This document shows positions 9,501-16,241 of a stretch of 64,000 nucleotides of DNA, piece by piece. This DNA is from an uncultured Fibrobacter sp. (GTDB taxonomy: Bacteria; Fibrobacterota; Fibrobacteria; Fibrobacterales; Fibrobacteraceae). The position numbers were made by a program, and so were the translations under genes. The DNA lies in contig CAMKNA010000007.1 in NCBI GenBank assembly GCA_946414075.1, positions 23,401 to 87,400 of the forward strand, read 5' to 3'. Each line of letters opens with the position of its first letter. Position 1 is the first letter of the stretch. The notes under the pieces were generated by a model, which was given only the letters and a program-made list of their open reading frames with translations, was not told the origin of the DNA and did no database searches.

Positions 9501-10431
9501 TGGTCGTCAATCGCCAATCGCCCAGCTTCCAGTCCGCCTTAATACCGAAAAGCCCTTGGTGATTTTCCGAATAACCCGTCAGCTCCGTGCCCGAAAGGGA
9601 AAGGGATGTGGTACCCGCTTCCACCCTCTGGAGGATGTAGTCTTCGAATTCATCCTTGTAGGATTCCTCGTAAACCACCCTCACCTGGTTCTGGATGCCA
9701 AGCCCTGTCTCCACATTGTTGATTTCCACCGTGATGTAGGGGCCAATCTTTCCCTTGACCATAAAGCTCGGATCGTACTGCAGGGACAACGACGGGACAA
9801 GGCTTGTGTTGGAACTGCCCTGGGCATCATCCTTTTCGGCATACCCCTTGAGCCGGATATCCATGGTTCCCTGGAGCATCAGCTTGGGCTTGTCCAGGCC
9901 AAAGTCCTTCATCCAGGCGGGCATGGTCACCGGCACGGTAATGTCGAACACGGACCCCGTCTCGGGCGTTTCGTAGCCGCCATCCCGTTGGCCAACCAAG
10001 CCATTCAACCACAGGTTCTTCCGACCTATGTCGTACATATCAGCCACATAGTCCGTCAATTCCGGATAATGGGCCGTCCACAAGGTCGTGGTGTCACGGG
10101 AGATACTGTTGACCCGTTTCTCGCTCACATCCATTTCACGGGTGGCAATATCAATGTCATGGCTATAGACCTGTCCCCTTGTAGTCTTCATGAGCCTAGG
10201 GGAAGCTCCGATGCCGCCAAAAGGCAACATTCCGTCCAAGGGGGTCGCCGAAGGCGGCAAGGACATATACTGGTAGGTGGGTTGCCACTCCGTTTCTGCC
10301 GGGTCAGGTTCTTCGGTCCGGGGTTCATAACCGCTGGAATCCGCCTGAGCCCACAGGGAGACACTTGCCCATAGAATGGACATGCTTAAGGCGAACAACC
10401 CCAAAGGGGTTCTATGCAAGAACCTTTTCAA
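3595..10431 (-). CDS. sprA: SprA-like T9SS outer-membrane translocon
   Basis: 2278-aa outer-membrane protein, the giant beta-barrel pore of the type IX secretion system, which exports folded proteins carrying C-terminal sorting domains. There is a signal peptide (MKRFLHRTPLGLFALSMSIL). SprA-typical phrasing is spread along the chain: LLLGARAELPLERYGFGTG and FSSVLWGMNLRLQDTV, then EALVEDFESTVSG with a Trp soon after (the VDDFEGS box of the family), several FWIDDMRLSN-like strands, and a C-terminal strand ending LMLRFD. The length fits the family (about 2300-2500). The start is a TTG: a TGA lies four codons upstream in frame, so no earlier start is possible. The T9SS substrates nearby are the GH5 genes at 42-51 kb. 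Confidence 0.9.
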   Translation of the reverse strand: MKRFLHRTPLGLFALSMSILWASVSLWAQADSSGYEPRTEEPDPAETEWQPTYQYMSLPPSATPLDGMLPFGGIGASPRLMKTTRGQVYSHDIDIATREMDVSEKRVNSISRDTTTLWTAHYPELTDYVADMYDIGRKNLWLNGLVGQRDGGYETPETGSVFDITVPVTMPAWMKDFGLDKPKLMLQGTMDIRLKGYAEKDDAQGSSNTSLVPSLSLQYDPSFMVKGKIGPYITVEINNVETGLGIQNQVRVVYEESYKDEFEDYILQRVEAGTTSLSLSGTELTGYSENHQGLFGIKADWKLGDWRLTTIASQDGGSQEEYTINASESTTEFQILDKQFVAYRYYFLNHEARDNYISSAIFGKSSASYPATNLKLFKRSNLNNSKYAVDNITVVYKTPSGKKVEKLVERMEEIPSSDYTYDSKTGILKINGVGRNTLVAASWSNDGSGRKGTTIKNGSRMVLIQWDASLSELTDIDKLMLRNVYAVGISDASASNYVLRLKNKSGMTGTYLKTLGVADSVTGSPLVNDATIFKKDASGNYTGEMWLPCKPLSQYSGPKATERAKENCLEPLRLLDSTGGMSQLYTLPVYKLNRFTSRFHFESVGKRRNSVISVRDPNSSYSVSAGACMDISPGTEKLTAGSTTLIRGKDYEVNYELGQIELLSERALDPNKEIKVSFECEPLFEIDNKLLLGARAELPLERYGFGTGSLFGVTALYKSQSTTAKTPTLGNEPFSSVLWGMNLRLQDTVQVLTDLVNLIPGIKTDAKSSWRFEAEFAASRHNANTSEDNEALVEDFESTVSGLTYPLSRLSWYQASPPGGVADQPSTYIENQDYRHKGEFIWHSNTTELYKYIYPSVGNSDVDNQHLTVLKMTLRANDNLVGNSWGGIMRPNSSYYQDLSEMKYLEVVARGNVGSIYLDLGLISEDLSINGYEPDGIYQGENDLGSTTALDDKGLDGLSGSDEKRLVWDCRISGCISTEITAANSDASASDIAQDNYDEDLEDESDPSVHINGTEDNSGERAYDTEDINKNGSLDTDISFVRYRIDLSSTDHADYEELKNGWRKWRIPLNQYDTIVSSSGSDYKTILAEALYSRLWIGNLNPGVAEAKVQIVSLAVVGNSWEETTVADLYKTSSTENSQVVEVNGLPTQVKESMDTRDTSRIKVTTINNREDSNIYTKSPNTKTERDSETNAPMKETALVLDYQNMSPGQEVGVTRIFENEIKDLSSYKSIKMEIHYETDADKVPVRFAIQFGEGSLDGSSDYYEWSFRPVKYNCNAGERGSDCHEQNWLDNAFAMDLSEFSSMKRGRKPPFLEPTVRKVEGSSREEQLRLVGNPSITHIDWIRFVIIADADASPSDLKGTFWIDDMRLSNMDTEWGYAARTSGQIEFADFISLSGAVRYQDGNFATLSTSGGSPKPKLSDAASQLDVAGDLNISLNKFLNDTLGFHIPMNFGYNSTTKRPYMKPTDDMLLKKSSFSNLTKDMFQNELSVTSNKKEQELRDDAQSKGYESYVRERSFSVSYSKDYKAADTKVGEAFSQILLERPAASYSYAESEGRAATSADSTYSYRTILEYKLGTFTLFRYKPFEGLSRFDNAFSKALAKTEFEPWPQTFDVTLFDFNYVRYVDQDRDPDFVEPQVDKVVTYTADLNHKLNMRWNILSWLSTSYSLNVSRDMYGGGDREGFVKEHFFNSREGGLFASDYVFDYDHTDRKVYVSRDSVVIVPRDTVPKTMADGTPWAIDMQNPESYEIRYDTSSFYRVDSVGSREYGRSYGILRNERARTQQFKIGFNPRLIPFLPFNTTFSSDFNQQKTIPDEYDILDATDIEKNYWTISQTNRFEFSPTFRIVDFAKNFGSENIVATSLEKIRWNEIRMSWQTTTNTVGENFTLAQLYEEQGVTPMEYYLYGLGLGNGYRNRGFWNIITGDMGLDHRDDYTRFAQYRNHHVDTLVYQGNFRHSVSRQFQIGTGITLPFWDIGVTGDLMWREEFNQSREYPLYLDTTTVWPKIGIGVSVPNFSQRVSFLNGFKSVSTTHRFDYTKTTVVRPFQSAEDSWAHQWNFNPLVRVSFLTQSNMRIDNAVRLKIESTDRRPKEEVIGSPSWPDTLGNSKDTTDYFWDTPWIHTSLYNDFAINVGNDLSISYPLKTKRGFQIFKWYFKLENDVDLKFTAGYDYNKTIRKEYDPEPGYDMWNKASGTDGVFKQWSIDDYDYVVYKPKLHKTDRVVPSRTHEWFVRPSAGYQFNRIASMSSYIEYRQIHEKLDDETPHLRQILQFEIALMLRFD

Positions 10432-10504
10432 AATATTCCGTCACAAAATACTGAATTCAGGGGTCCTAAATCCACTATTTTTTCAAGATTTTTGGGGAAA
10501 TTAG

Positions 10505-10535
10505 AAAAAAAAGCCCAAGGCAAAGGGCCTTGGAC
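10505..10535 (-). terminator. Intrinsic terminator after the AIPR gene
   Basis: Minus-strand stem CCAAGGC / GCCTTGG followed by eight T. It separates the AIPR gene from sprA, which lies downstream on the same strand. Confidence 0.8.
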
Positions 10536-10564
10536 TTTCAAGAACGGGAGTTTGGGGACTAAAC

Positions 10565-12457
10565 CTAGATAAAGGCTTCGATACCGCCACGGCACTTCTC
10601 CCAAGAGCGGCTCTTCTTGCACAGAAGATCCATCATCTTGTCGTAGGTAGCCGTGTTGGCAAAGCCCTTCCACAGGCGGCGTTCCACCGACTCGCCACTA
10701 TCCTTGTCGATGGTGGTGATGGTGTCGTAGTAGGCCGGATTGTCCTTGAACTCGGAAATCAGGATTCCCTTCAGGTCTTCGGTGTAGATACGGGAAGCGT
10801 ACTTGAGGATGGAATCGTTGAAATTCAGCTCGTTTTCCACCAGCCATTCGAAATCCTGGATGGGGTCGCCATAGACAAGCCAGTGCTTAAGGGCAAGGGC
10901 CACCACCAGGTCCTTCACGGCACTACGGAAGATAAACTTGTCTTCCAAGCGGCCATTGAAGGTAATCTTGGTCAGCGGGTTGTCGTCGTTAGCCTCGATG
11001 GACACTCCCTTACCCGGGGTTACGCGACGGATCTTGATGGGAAGTCTGCTAAGGAGCTGCCAGGCCTTGGTGAAGGCGATGGTCTTGCGGACAAAATCCT
11101 TTTCCTTTTCAGGGGCTACGCGCACAAAGGCGCCAAAGCAACGCTGGTACAGGGTTTCCTTATCGAAGATGCAGTCGCTGGAGCGGCATTCAGAGAGCTT
11201 GCCGTCCATCATGAACAGGGTCTTGGCCAGTTCGGGGCGCATGCGCACTTCGAGCTTACGAGTACGGGCCTTAAGGCGGACGCCGTCCTTATAAACATAG
11301 GTAAAGCCTTCTTCCTGGTAACGCTGCCAAATAAAGAACTGCAGGTCGTCAGCGGCACGCAGGTGATAGCTGAACACCGGATTCTGGCGGTTGTTGGCCA
11401 TGGTCACCTGGTTCAAGAAGTTGTCGGCACCGGGGTACGGCACCACCACCTTCACCAGCACCTTGGGGTTCACCGGCTTCTTGCTCTTCTTAGCGTAATG
11501 TTCGTAGGTAAACAGGGACTGGGCGCCGTTAATGATCTTCGGGCGTTCAATGTAGAGCACCTTCTTGCCGTCGCGTTCCTTGAGACGCAGGTCATCACCC
11601 GTGAGGGTCATGCCGTTGTGCAAGAACGGGAAGTCGTCCACATTCACATTCTGGTCGTCGTTCCTTTCCATGGTCTGGAAGGCGTCGATCAAGGCTGCGT
11701 TGGTGTGGGTCAGGTTGCCAAGATAGGTACGGATATTGCTGGAAACAATGGCCATGTTGTGCTTGGTCTTGAGACGCTTACCAAGGTTCACATGGTAGTC
11801 AAAAATGGTGCGGATCGGGCAGAAACCGAGGAAAAGTTCGCCATGATCGCTAGTAAGGTGCAACGGGTCGGAATCCATCACGATTTCCAGCTTGTCGTCG
11901 GCGCTGCGGAAATCGCGGGTCAGGTCGTCGTGCTCGGCAATGATGTCCAGCTTGGCCTTCACCTCGTTTTTCCAGATAGTAAGCTTGCGGCGCATGTCCT
12001 TGAGAGTGCGTTCCAGTTCGCTATCGGTAATGTCGCGGGTAGCGCGGGTACGGAGCACCGTGATTTCGAGAGTTTCCATATAGGGGCGGCTTGCGGGAGC
12101 ATCGTCGTCCTCTTCCTCGTCGTCATCGCTAATCTTGTTCACCGCCCAGGGGTCGGCCTCTTCACGGAGAGACATGAAGAAGGGATTGGTGGGGTCGCTG
12201 GTGCGGAAAACGGCTATCTGGAGCTGCTTCAAGTCGGCGTTCAGGTGAGACACCACCTTCTCGAGAGGAGTGTCTTCGTCCAGGAATATGAAGAATTCCA
12301 TGAAGCCCTGGGAGTACTGGAAACCATGAAAGCATCCGTTCTCATCTAGATTCAAGTGCCGCAGGGCCTTGATACGGTCGTTAGGGTCATTGGGGTTCAA
12401 ACTCAAGAGGCTAGCCACAAATGCTAGGCGTCGTTCCTGGGATTTTGTCAGTTCCAT
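10565..12457 (-). CDS. AIPR-domain protein (abortive-infection phage-resistance family)
   Basis: 630-aa cytoplasmic protein. Residues about 230-400 match the AIPR domain: MAIVSSNIRTYLG, then FLHNGMTLTGDDL (the NNGITI-type box), PKIINGAQSLFTYEHYA (the IVNGQQT-type box) and ANNRQNPVFSYHLRAAD. An acidic stretch (DDDEEEDDDAP) separates it from the N-terminal part. Family members occur in phage-defence and restriction-modification loci, but the mechanism is poorly known and no partner gene is present here. The ATG at 12457 is preferred to the far-upstream start at 12583 because GAGGAAAAAA precedes it. A TACTATTTTT box near 12529-12539 is a likely promoter. Composition resembles the neighbours. Confidence 0.7.
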   Translation of the reverse strand: MELTKSQERRLAFVASLLSLNPNDPNDRIKALRHLNLDENGCFHGFQYSQGFMEFFIFLDEDTPLEKVVSHLNADLKQLQIAVFRTSDPTNPFFMSLREEADPWAVNKISDDDEEEDDDAPASRPYMETLEITVLRTRATRDITDSELERTLKDMRRKLTIWKNEVKAKLDIIAEHDDLTRDFRSADDKLEIVMDSDPLHLTSDHGELFLGFCPIRTIFDYHVNLGKRLKTKHNMAIVSSNIRTYLGNLTHTNAALIDAFQTMERNDDQNVNVDDFPFLHNGMTLTGDDLRLKERDGKKVLYIERPKIINGAQSLFTYEHYAKKSKKPVNPKVLVKVVVPYPGADNFLNQVTMANNRQNPVFSYHLRAADDLQFFIWQRYQEEGFTYVYKDGVRLKARTRKLEVRMRPELAKTLFMMDGKLSECRSSDCIFDKETLYQRCFGAFVRVAPEKEKDFVRKTIAFTKAWQLLSRLPIKIRRVTPGKGVSIEANDDNPLTKITFNGRLEDKFIFRSAVKDLVVALALKHWLVYGDPIQDFEWLVENELNFNDSILKYASRIYTEDLKGILISEFKDNPAYYDTITTIDKDSGESVERRLWKGFANTATYDKMMDLLCKKSRSWEKCRGGIEAFI

Positions 12458-12608
12458 TTTTTCCTCAATTTTAGGCTTCTGCCATATTTTGCCATTAAAA
12501 ATAGTTTCAAAAGCCCTACTTTGGACATAAAAAATAGTAAATCTTGAAAAAAATTTCCATTCCCCGTTCAATTCAGTGAACAAACGAGCAACTTTTTGTA
12601 ATTTTAGC

Positions 12609-12616
12609 TATATTTT
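12609..12616 (+). promoter_or_regulatory. TAnnTTTT promoter box for the LRR gene
   Basis: TATATTTT about 70 bases before the LRR start, leaving a leader of about 60 nt. The leader contains the palindrome TTTTTTGCAAAAAA (12634-12647). Confidence 0.4.
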
Positions 12617-12684
12617 ACCCCCAAAAGCCCATTTTTTTTGCAAAAAAGCTATGATTTATCAGGTACGCAAAGGAGAGTCTTGTT

Positions 12685-13437
12685 ATGAACCTGCTCGATA
12701 TCATCAATAAAGCCAAGGCCGAAAACGCCAAAACCCTGGACCTATCCCAGCAGGGACTTCGCCTGTTGCCCCCCGAACTTTTTGAAATCAAGTCCCTGGA
12801 AGAGCTGAACCTGGACCGTAACAAGCTGGTGGAGCTTCCCGACGACATCGGGATGCTCACAAACCTAAAGAGCCTATCCGTCAGCGAGAACGACCTGATG
12901 GAACTTCCCGACACCATCGGCAAGCTGACCAAGCTAGAAAACCTGTACCTGGGCTACAACAGTCTCTCGGAACTTCCCGCCACCGTGGGGAACCTGGTAA
13001 ACCTCCATACGGTAAATATCGCTAAAAACCAACTTTTGGAACTGCCGGTGGAAATCGCCGGTTGGGGCAAGGTGGTAAAGCTCTCTCTCCACGACAACAT
13101 GCTCTCCTCCATTCCCGCATCTATCGGCAAGCTGAAGAGCCTGGTGAAGCTCTACCTGGACAACAACGACCTGACCGAGATACCCGCCACCCTGGGAAAT
13201 CTCTCGAATCTCGAAATCCTGATGATTTCCGGAAACCAGCTGAGCGCCATTCCCCAGGAATTCGGCAAGCTTTCCAAGCTCCGGGAACTGGTCCTGGATG
13301 CAAACCAGCTGGAGTCACTCCCAGAGTCCCTTGCCGACTGCGCCTCCCTGGAGACCATCTCCATCAACGAGAACCCCCTGGAGGATGGCCTGCCCCGGGT
13401 CTTGACTGACAAGAAGGGGCTGAAAATAGACCAGTAA
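12685..13437 (+). CDS. Leucine-rich-repeat protein
   Basis: 250-aa protein made almost wholly of about ten 23-residue leucine-rich repeats (pattern LPxxIGxLxxLxxLxLxxNxL, for example GLRLLPPELFEIKSLEELNL and NQLSAIPQEFGKLSKLRELV). It has no signal peptide, so it should be cytoplasmic; such proteins act as binding scaffolds and the sequence names no partner. The ATG is preceded by AAAGGAGAG at good spacing. It diverges from the AIPR gene across 227 bases, which allows shared regulation but does not prove it. The stop lies about 12 bases before a palindromic repeat. Confidence 0.85.
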   Translation: MNLLDIINKAKAENAKTLDLSQQGLRLLPPELFEIKSLEELNLDRNKLVELPDDIGMLTNLKSLSVSENDLMELPDTIGKLTKLENLYLGYNSLSELPATVGNLVNLHTVNIAKNQLLELPVEIAGWGKVVKLSLHDNMLSSIPASIGKLKSLVKLYLDNNDLTEIPATLGNLSNLEILMISGNQLSAIPQEFGKLSKLRELVLDANQLESLPESLADCASLETISINENPLEDGLPRVLTDKKGLKIDQ

Positions 13438-13448
13438 CGCCTTCGGCG

Positions 13449-13530
13449 TAGTGTGGAGTGTGAAATGTGGAGTGTGAAATGTGGAGTGACAAGTGAGAAA
13501 TCTGTAATCCCACATTCCACACTCCACATA
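13449..13530. repeat. Inverted repeat of GTGGAGTGTGAAAT units (family 1, copy b)
   Basis: The left arm has the 14-base unit GTGGAGTGTGAAAT twice and a partial third copy; the right arm (13509-13530) is the near-perfect reverse complement. The element starts 12 bases after the LRR stop and overlaps the 5' end of the S41 protease gene, whose first codons it supplies. Confidence 0.8.
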
Positions 13531-14805
13531 GCCTTTCTCTCCTTCTTCTTGCTAGCCGCCTGTGGCGACTTCATGGAGCCTGTGGAGAGCACCCCTGAGC
13601 CCACCGCCTACGAGTTCAACTACTGGCTCTTAAAACAAACCTACCTGTACGAAGAAGATTTGGAGAACCTGCCCATCGAGGGAGACAGCATCCCCCTGCT
13701 ATACAGTTCTCTAAACGACAAGTATACCCGGTACTACCCACCTTCCAAGAGCGAGTCCGCCGAAAGCCATATGAACACTTCCATCGTGGAGGGGGACCTG
13801 GGCATGGAATACATGTCCGTCTATGTGGAAGGGGAAAGCTCCGTCTACCCCATCTTGATTACCAGGGTGTACGAAGACAGCCCCGCCGGAAGGGCGAAAG
13901 TACCCCGATACGGGAGAATCATATCGGCTAACGACACCTCTCTCGATGGCCCCAACGCCAAGGCAGTATACGATTCCATCGTAGCCTACAGCGCCGAAGT
14001 GTCCCTAGTCGTATTATACAACGACAGCCTTCTCCATTACGACCTGACCAAGGAAACGATTTACGCGCCAACAGTCTTTCTAGACACGCTTTCGAACATC
14101 ACATTCATATCCATCACGGAATTCAAGGCCTCTACTGCAAACAGGGAACAAGGGACCTTGGGGGAACTCCAGGCGTACCTGGACTCCACCAAAGACGAGT
14201 CTTCGCCACGGGTTTTGGACCTACGCTACAATCCCGGCGGACTGATAAACCAGTGCATACCGGCAGCGGACCTTTTTGTCAAGGAAGGTCCCCTATCAAT
14301 ACGCCACATTGTGACGCTCAGTCCCGATGGCAAAAGATCCCATACCTACAAGACCACGGACGCCGAGTCAGGTGGGCCTGGTGAAAACGGAAAGTTTATC
14401 CTGCTCGCCAACAGCGGGTCCGCATCTTGCGCCGAAATTTTCATCGCTGCCGTCAAGGAACAGGGAAAAGTGCCCCTTGTTGGCGAGACCACCTTCGGCA
14501 AGGGCATCGGGCAAAGCCAATGGAAAACCATGGAAGGTGGGCTCGCCGTCATTACGAACCTGGAATTCTACACTCCGAATGGCAACGCATACAACAAAAA
14601 AGGCATAAGCCCCGACATCGAGTGTCCAGAAGGAGCTTCAAGAACATGCGCATTGGATGCCATCAGTTCTCTTTACGGATCAAATCATATCAAAAAAGCC
14701 AGTGCACACCCCACCCCGGAAATCCAGCCGCGAAAAGCAACCTATTACCCCGGAGGTGCCCTGGACACCGTTACCATTTTTGTAAATTACTCCCATATTC
14801 CATAG
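13453..14805 (+). CDS. S41-family (C-terminal processing) protease lipoprotein, copy 1
   Basis: Up to 450 aa. An apolar segment ending in a lipobox (FLSFFLLAAC) predicts a lipoprotein. A PDZ-like region (about residues 130-200) precedes the S41 domain. The Ser-Lys catalytic pair is present: LLANSGSASCAEIF and TTFGKGIGQSQ. Substrates are unknown; relatives trim periplasmic or outer-membrane proteins. The start is uncertain: every start codon before the lipobox (ATG 13453, ATG 13465, nearby GTGs) lies inside the repeat at 13449-13530, so the first 25 or so residues are repeat-derived. Copy 2 follows after 7 bases. Confidence 0.8.
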   Translation: MECEMWSVKCGVTSEKSVIPHSTLHIAFLSFFLLAACGDFMEPVESTPEPTAYEFNYWLLKQTYLYEEDLENLPIEGDSIPLLYSSLNDKYTRYYPPSKSESAESHMNTSIVEGDLGMEYMSVYVEGESSVYPILITRVYEDSPAGRAKVPRYGRIISANDTSLDGPNAKAVYDSIVAYSAEVSLVVLYNDSLLHYDLTKETIYAPTVFLDTLSNITFISITEFKASTANREQGTLGELQAYLDSTKDESSPRVLDLRYNPGGLINQCIPAADLFVKEGPLSIRHIVTLSPDGKRSHTYKTTDAESGGPGENGKFILLANSGSASCAEIFIAAVKEQGKVPLVGETTFGKGIGQSQWKTMEGGLAVITNLEFYTPNGNAYNKKGISPDIECPEGASRTCALDAISSLYGSNHIKKASAHPTPEIQPRKATYYPGGALDTVTIFVNYSHIP

Positions 14806-14812
14806 GCTTTTT

Positions 14813-16240
14813 ATGTCTTTCAAGAAAATCAACAAGTTTCTTTTTTGTGCATTAACGGCATTCCCCCTGACTCTGTGGACCGCCTGCTCCGTCAAGCATC
14901 CCGACAATGAAATCGTCATGCCTTGCGAAGACGATTCCTGCGAAGAAACACAGCAAGGAAACCAGCAATATACTGTTGCCGAAGAAGAGCTGATTTACAA
15001 CTACTACCTGCTTTCCGTCTATTACCTGGCAGCCGAGCAAAAGCTATCCGACATCAACTCCTACTATGGGCAAGGCGCAAACGCAGGCTTTTCTCCCGAT
15101 CTTCACGAGTTCCCAGATGTCTCCTACATGTATAGCCAGATGGGCGATGACTATACCCGTTACTTTAGTCCCTACTACGCACAAATGTACGATTTCGACA
15201 CGGCGACCGACCCTATCTACAGCTTGTCCATTTCCGTAGAGAACTCCGACTCCGTGCTGGTCGTATCCCAGGTTTACCCGGACGGTCCCGGTGACAGGGC
15301 CGGGCTCAAGGCTGGCGACACCATCCTTTCCGTAGGGAAAAACGTTCCCGGCGATATTGACGGATTCAACAAGCTCACCTCCGGAAGGGAAGGCGACAGC
15401 CTTGGCTTAAAAATTCTGAGGGGTTCCGACACCTTGGATGTATCCGCAAACCTTTTCTGCTACCTAACGCCTACCGTCTTTGTGGACTATATTGACTCCA
15501 TCCCTGTCATCAAGATAACGGAATTCGAAGATTTCAGCGCCGTCAGCTGCGCAAAAGCGCAGAGCGCTACCGAATACCAGGGGACGCTGCTAGAATTGGA
15601 GAACATCCTCAAATCCACGAAAGGAACCGCGATCATAGACTTGAGAGGAAATCTTGGAGGTTCCATGGACCAGTGTGTCGGGGCCACGGAACTGTTCCTA
15701 ACTAGGGGAGACACCATCGCCATATTCGATATCGCAGATGTCGCTCCTGACTCCGTGCACCAGCAAATTCTCACCCAGACAATCGTTTCCACCGAAGAAG
15801 GCCCAGGCAAGGAGCGCTACTTTGTATTCCTTGCCGATTCCGCCAGCGCAAGCTGTTCCGAAATCTTCCTAGCGGCAATCACAAAGAACAGGAACTTCCC
15901 CATTGTGGGTTCGCAGACTCTCGGGAAGGGAATCGGGCAATACTATACTCCCACCTATGCAGGCGGGTACAGCATCATCACGGCAATGCATATATACGAC
16001 AAGGACGGGGTTTCCTTCCACGACAAGGGATTCCTGCCGGATTACGACATAGCGGACCCCGCAAAGGCGCTGGAGAAAGCCCTGGAGATTGCCAAGGGCG
16101 GAAAAGAGAAGAGAACCAAGGGCTACGGCACCGAAAGGCTACACCATTTTAACGACCCCTTCGCCAAGACGGCTTCCACCAACAAGGGTCCGCTCAAGGG
16201 CGGGGCGTACAAGTTTAAAAAGGCCCCCAGAATAAAGTAG
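14813..16240 (+). CDS. S41-family protease lipoprotein, copy 2
   Basis: 475-aa lipoprotein (lipobox LTLWTAC). A PDZ domain is evident at about residues 135-205 (VYPDGPGDRAGLKAGDTIL) and the S41 domain follows with ADSASASCSEIFLAA (catalytic Ser) and QTLGKGIGQYY (catalytic Lys). The C-terminal 45 residues are basic and low in complexity. It is a clear paralogue of the upstream gene, sharing the DDYTRYF/DKYTRYY segment, and probably arose by tandem duplication. No ribosome binding site is visible; translation may be coupled to copy 1. It converges with the M23 gene with one base between stops. Confidence 0.85.
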   Translation: MSFKKINKFLFCALTAFPLTLWTACSVKHPDNEIVMPCEDDSCEETQQGNQQYTVAEEELIYNYYLLSVYYLAAEQKLSDINSYYGQGANAGFSPDLHEFPDVSYMYSQMGDDYTRYFSPYYAQMYDFDTATDPIYSLSISVENSDSVLVVSQVYPDGPGDRAGLKAGDTILSVGKNVPGDIDGFNKLTSGREGDSLGLKILRGSDTLDVSANLFCYLTPTVFVDYIDSIPVIKITEFEDFSAVSCAKAQSATEYQGTLLELENILKSTKGTAIIDLRGNLGGSMDQCVGATELFLTRGDTIAIFDIADVAPDSVHQQILTQTIVSTEEGPGKERYFVFLADSASASCSEIFLAAITKNRNFPIVGSQTLGKGIGQYYTPTYAGGYSIITAMHIYDKDGVSFHDKGFLPDYDIADPAKALEKALEIAKGGKEKRTKGYGTERLHHFNDPFAKTASTNKGPLKGGAYKFKKAPRIK

Positions 16241-16241
16241 G

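Noticed and set aside
12651..12710. 19-codon frame overlapping the LRR start, possible leader peptide
   Set aside because: No ribosome binding site and no attenuator-like structure beyond an A/T palindrome.
10565..13437. AIPR plus LRR as a mobile defence island
   Set aside because: No integrase, tRNA junction, restriction genes or clear composition shift; kept only as a low-certainty pairing.
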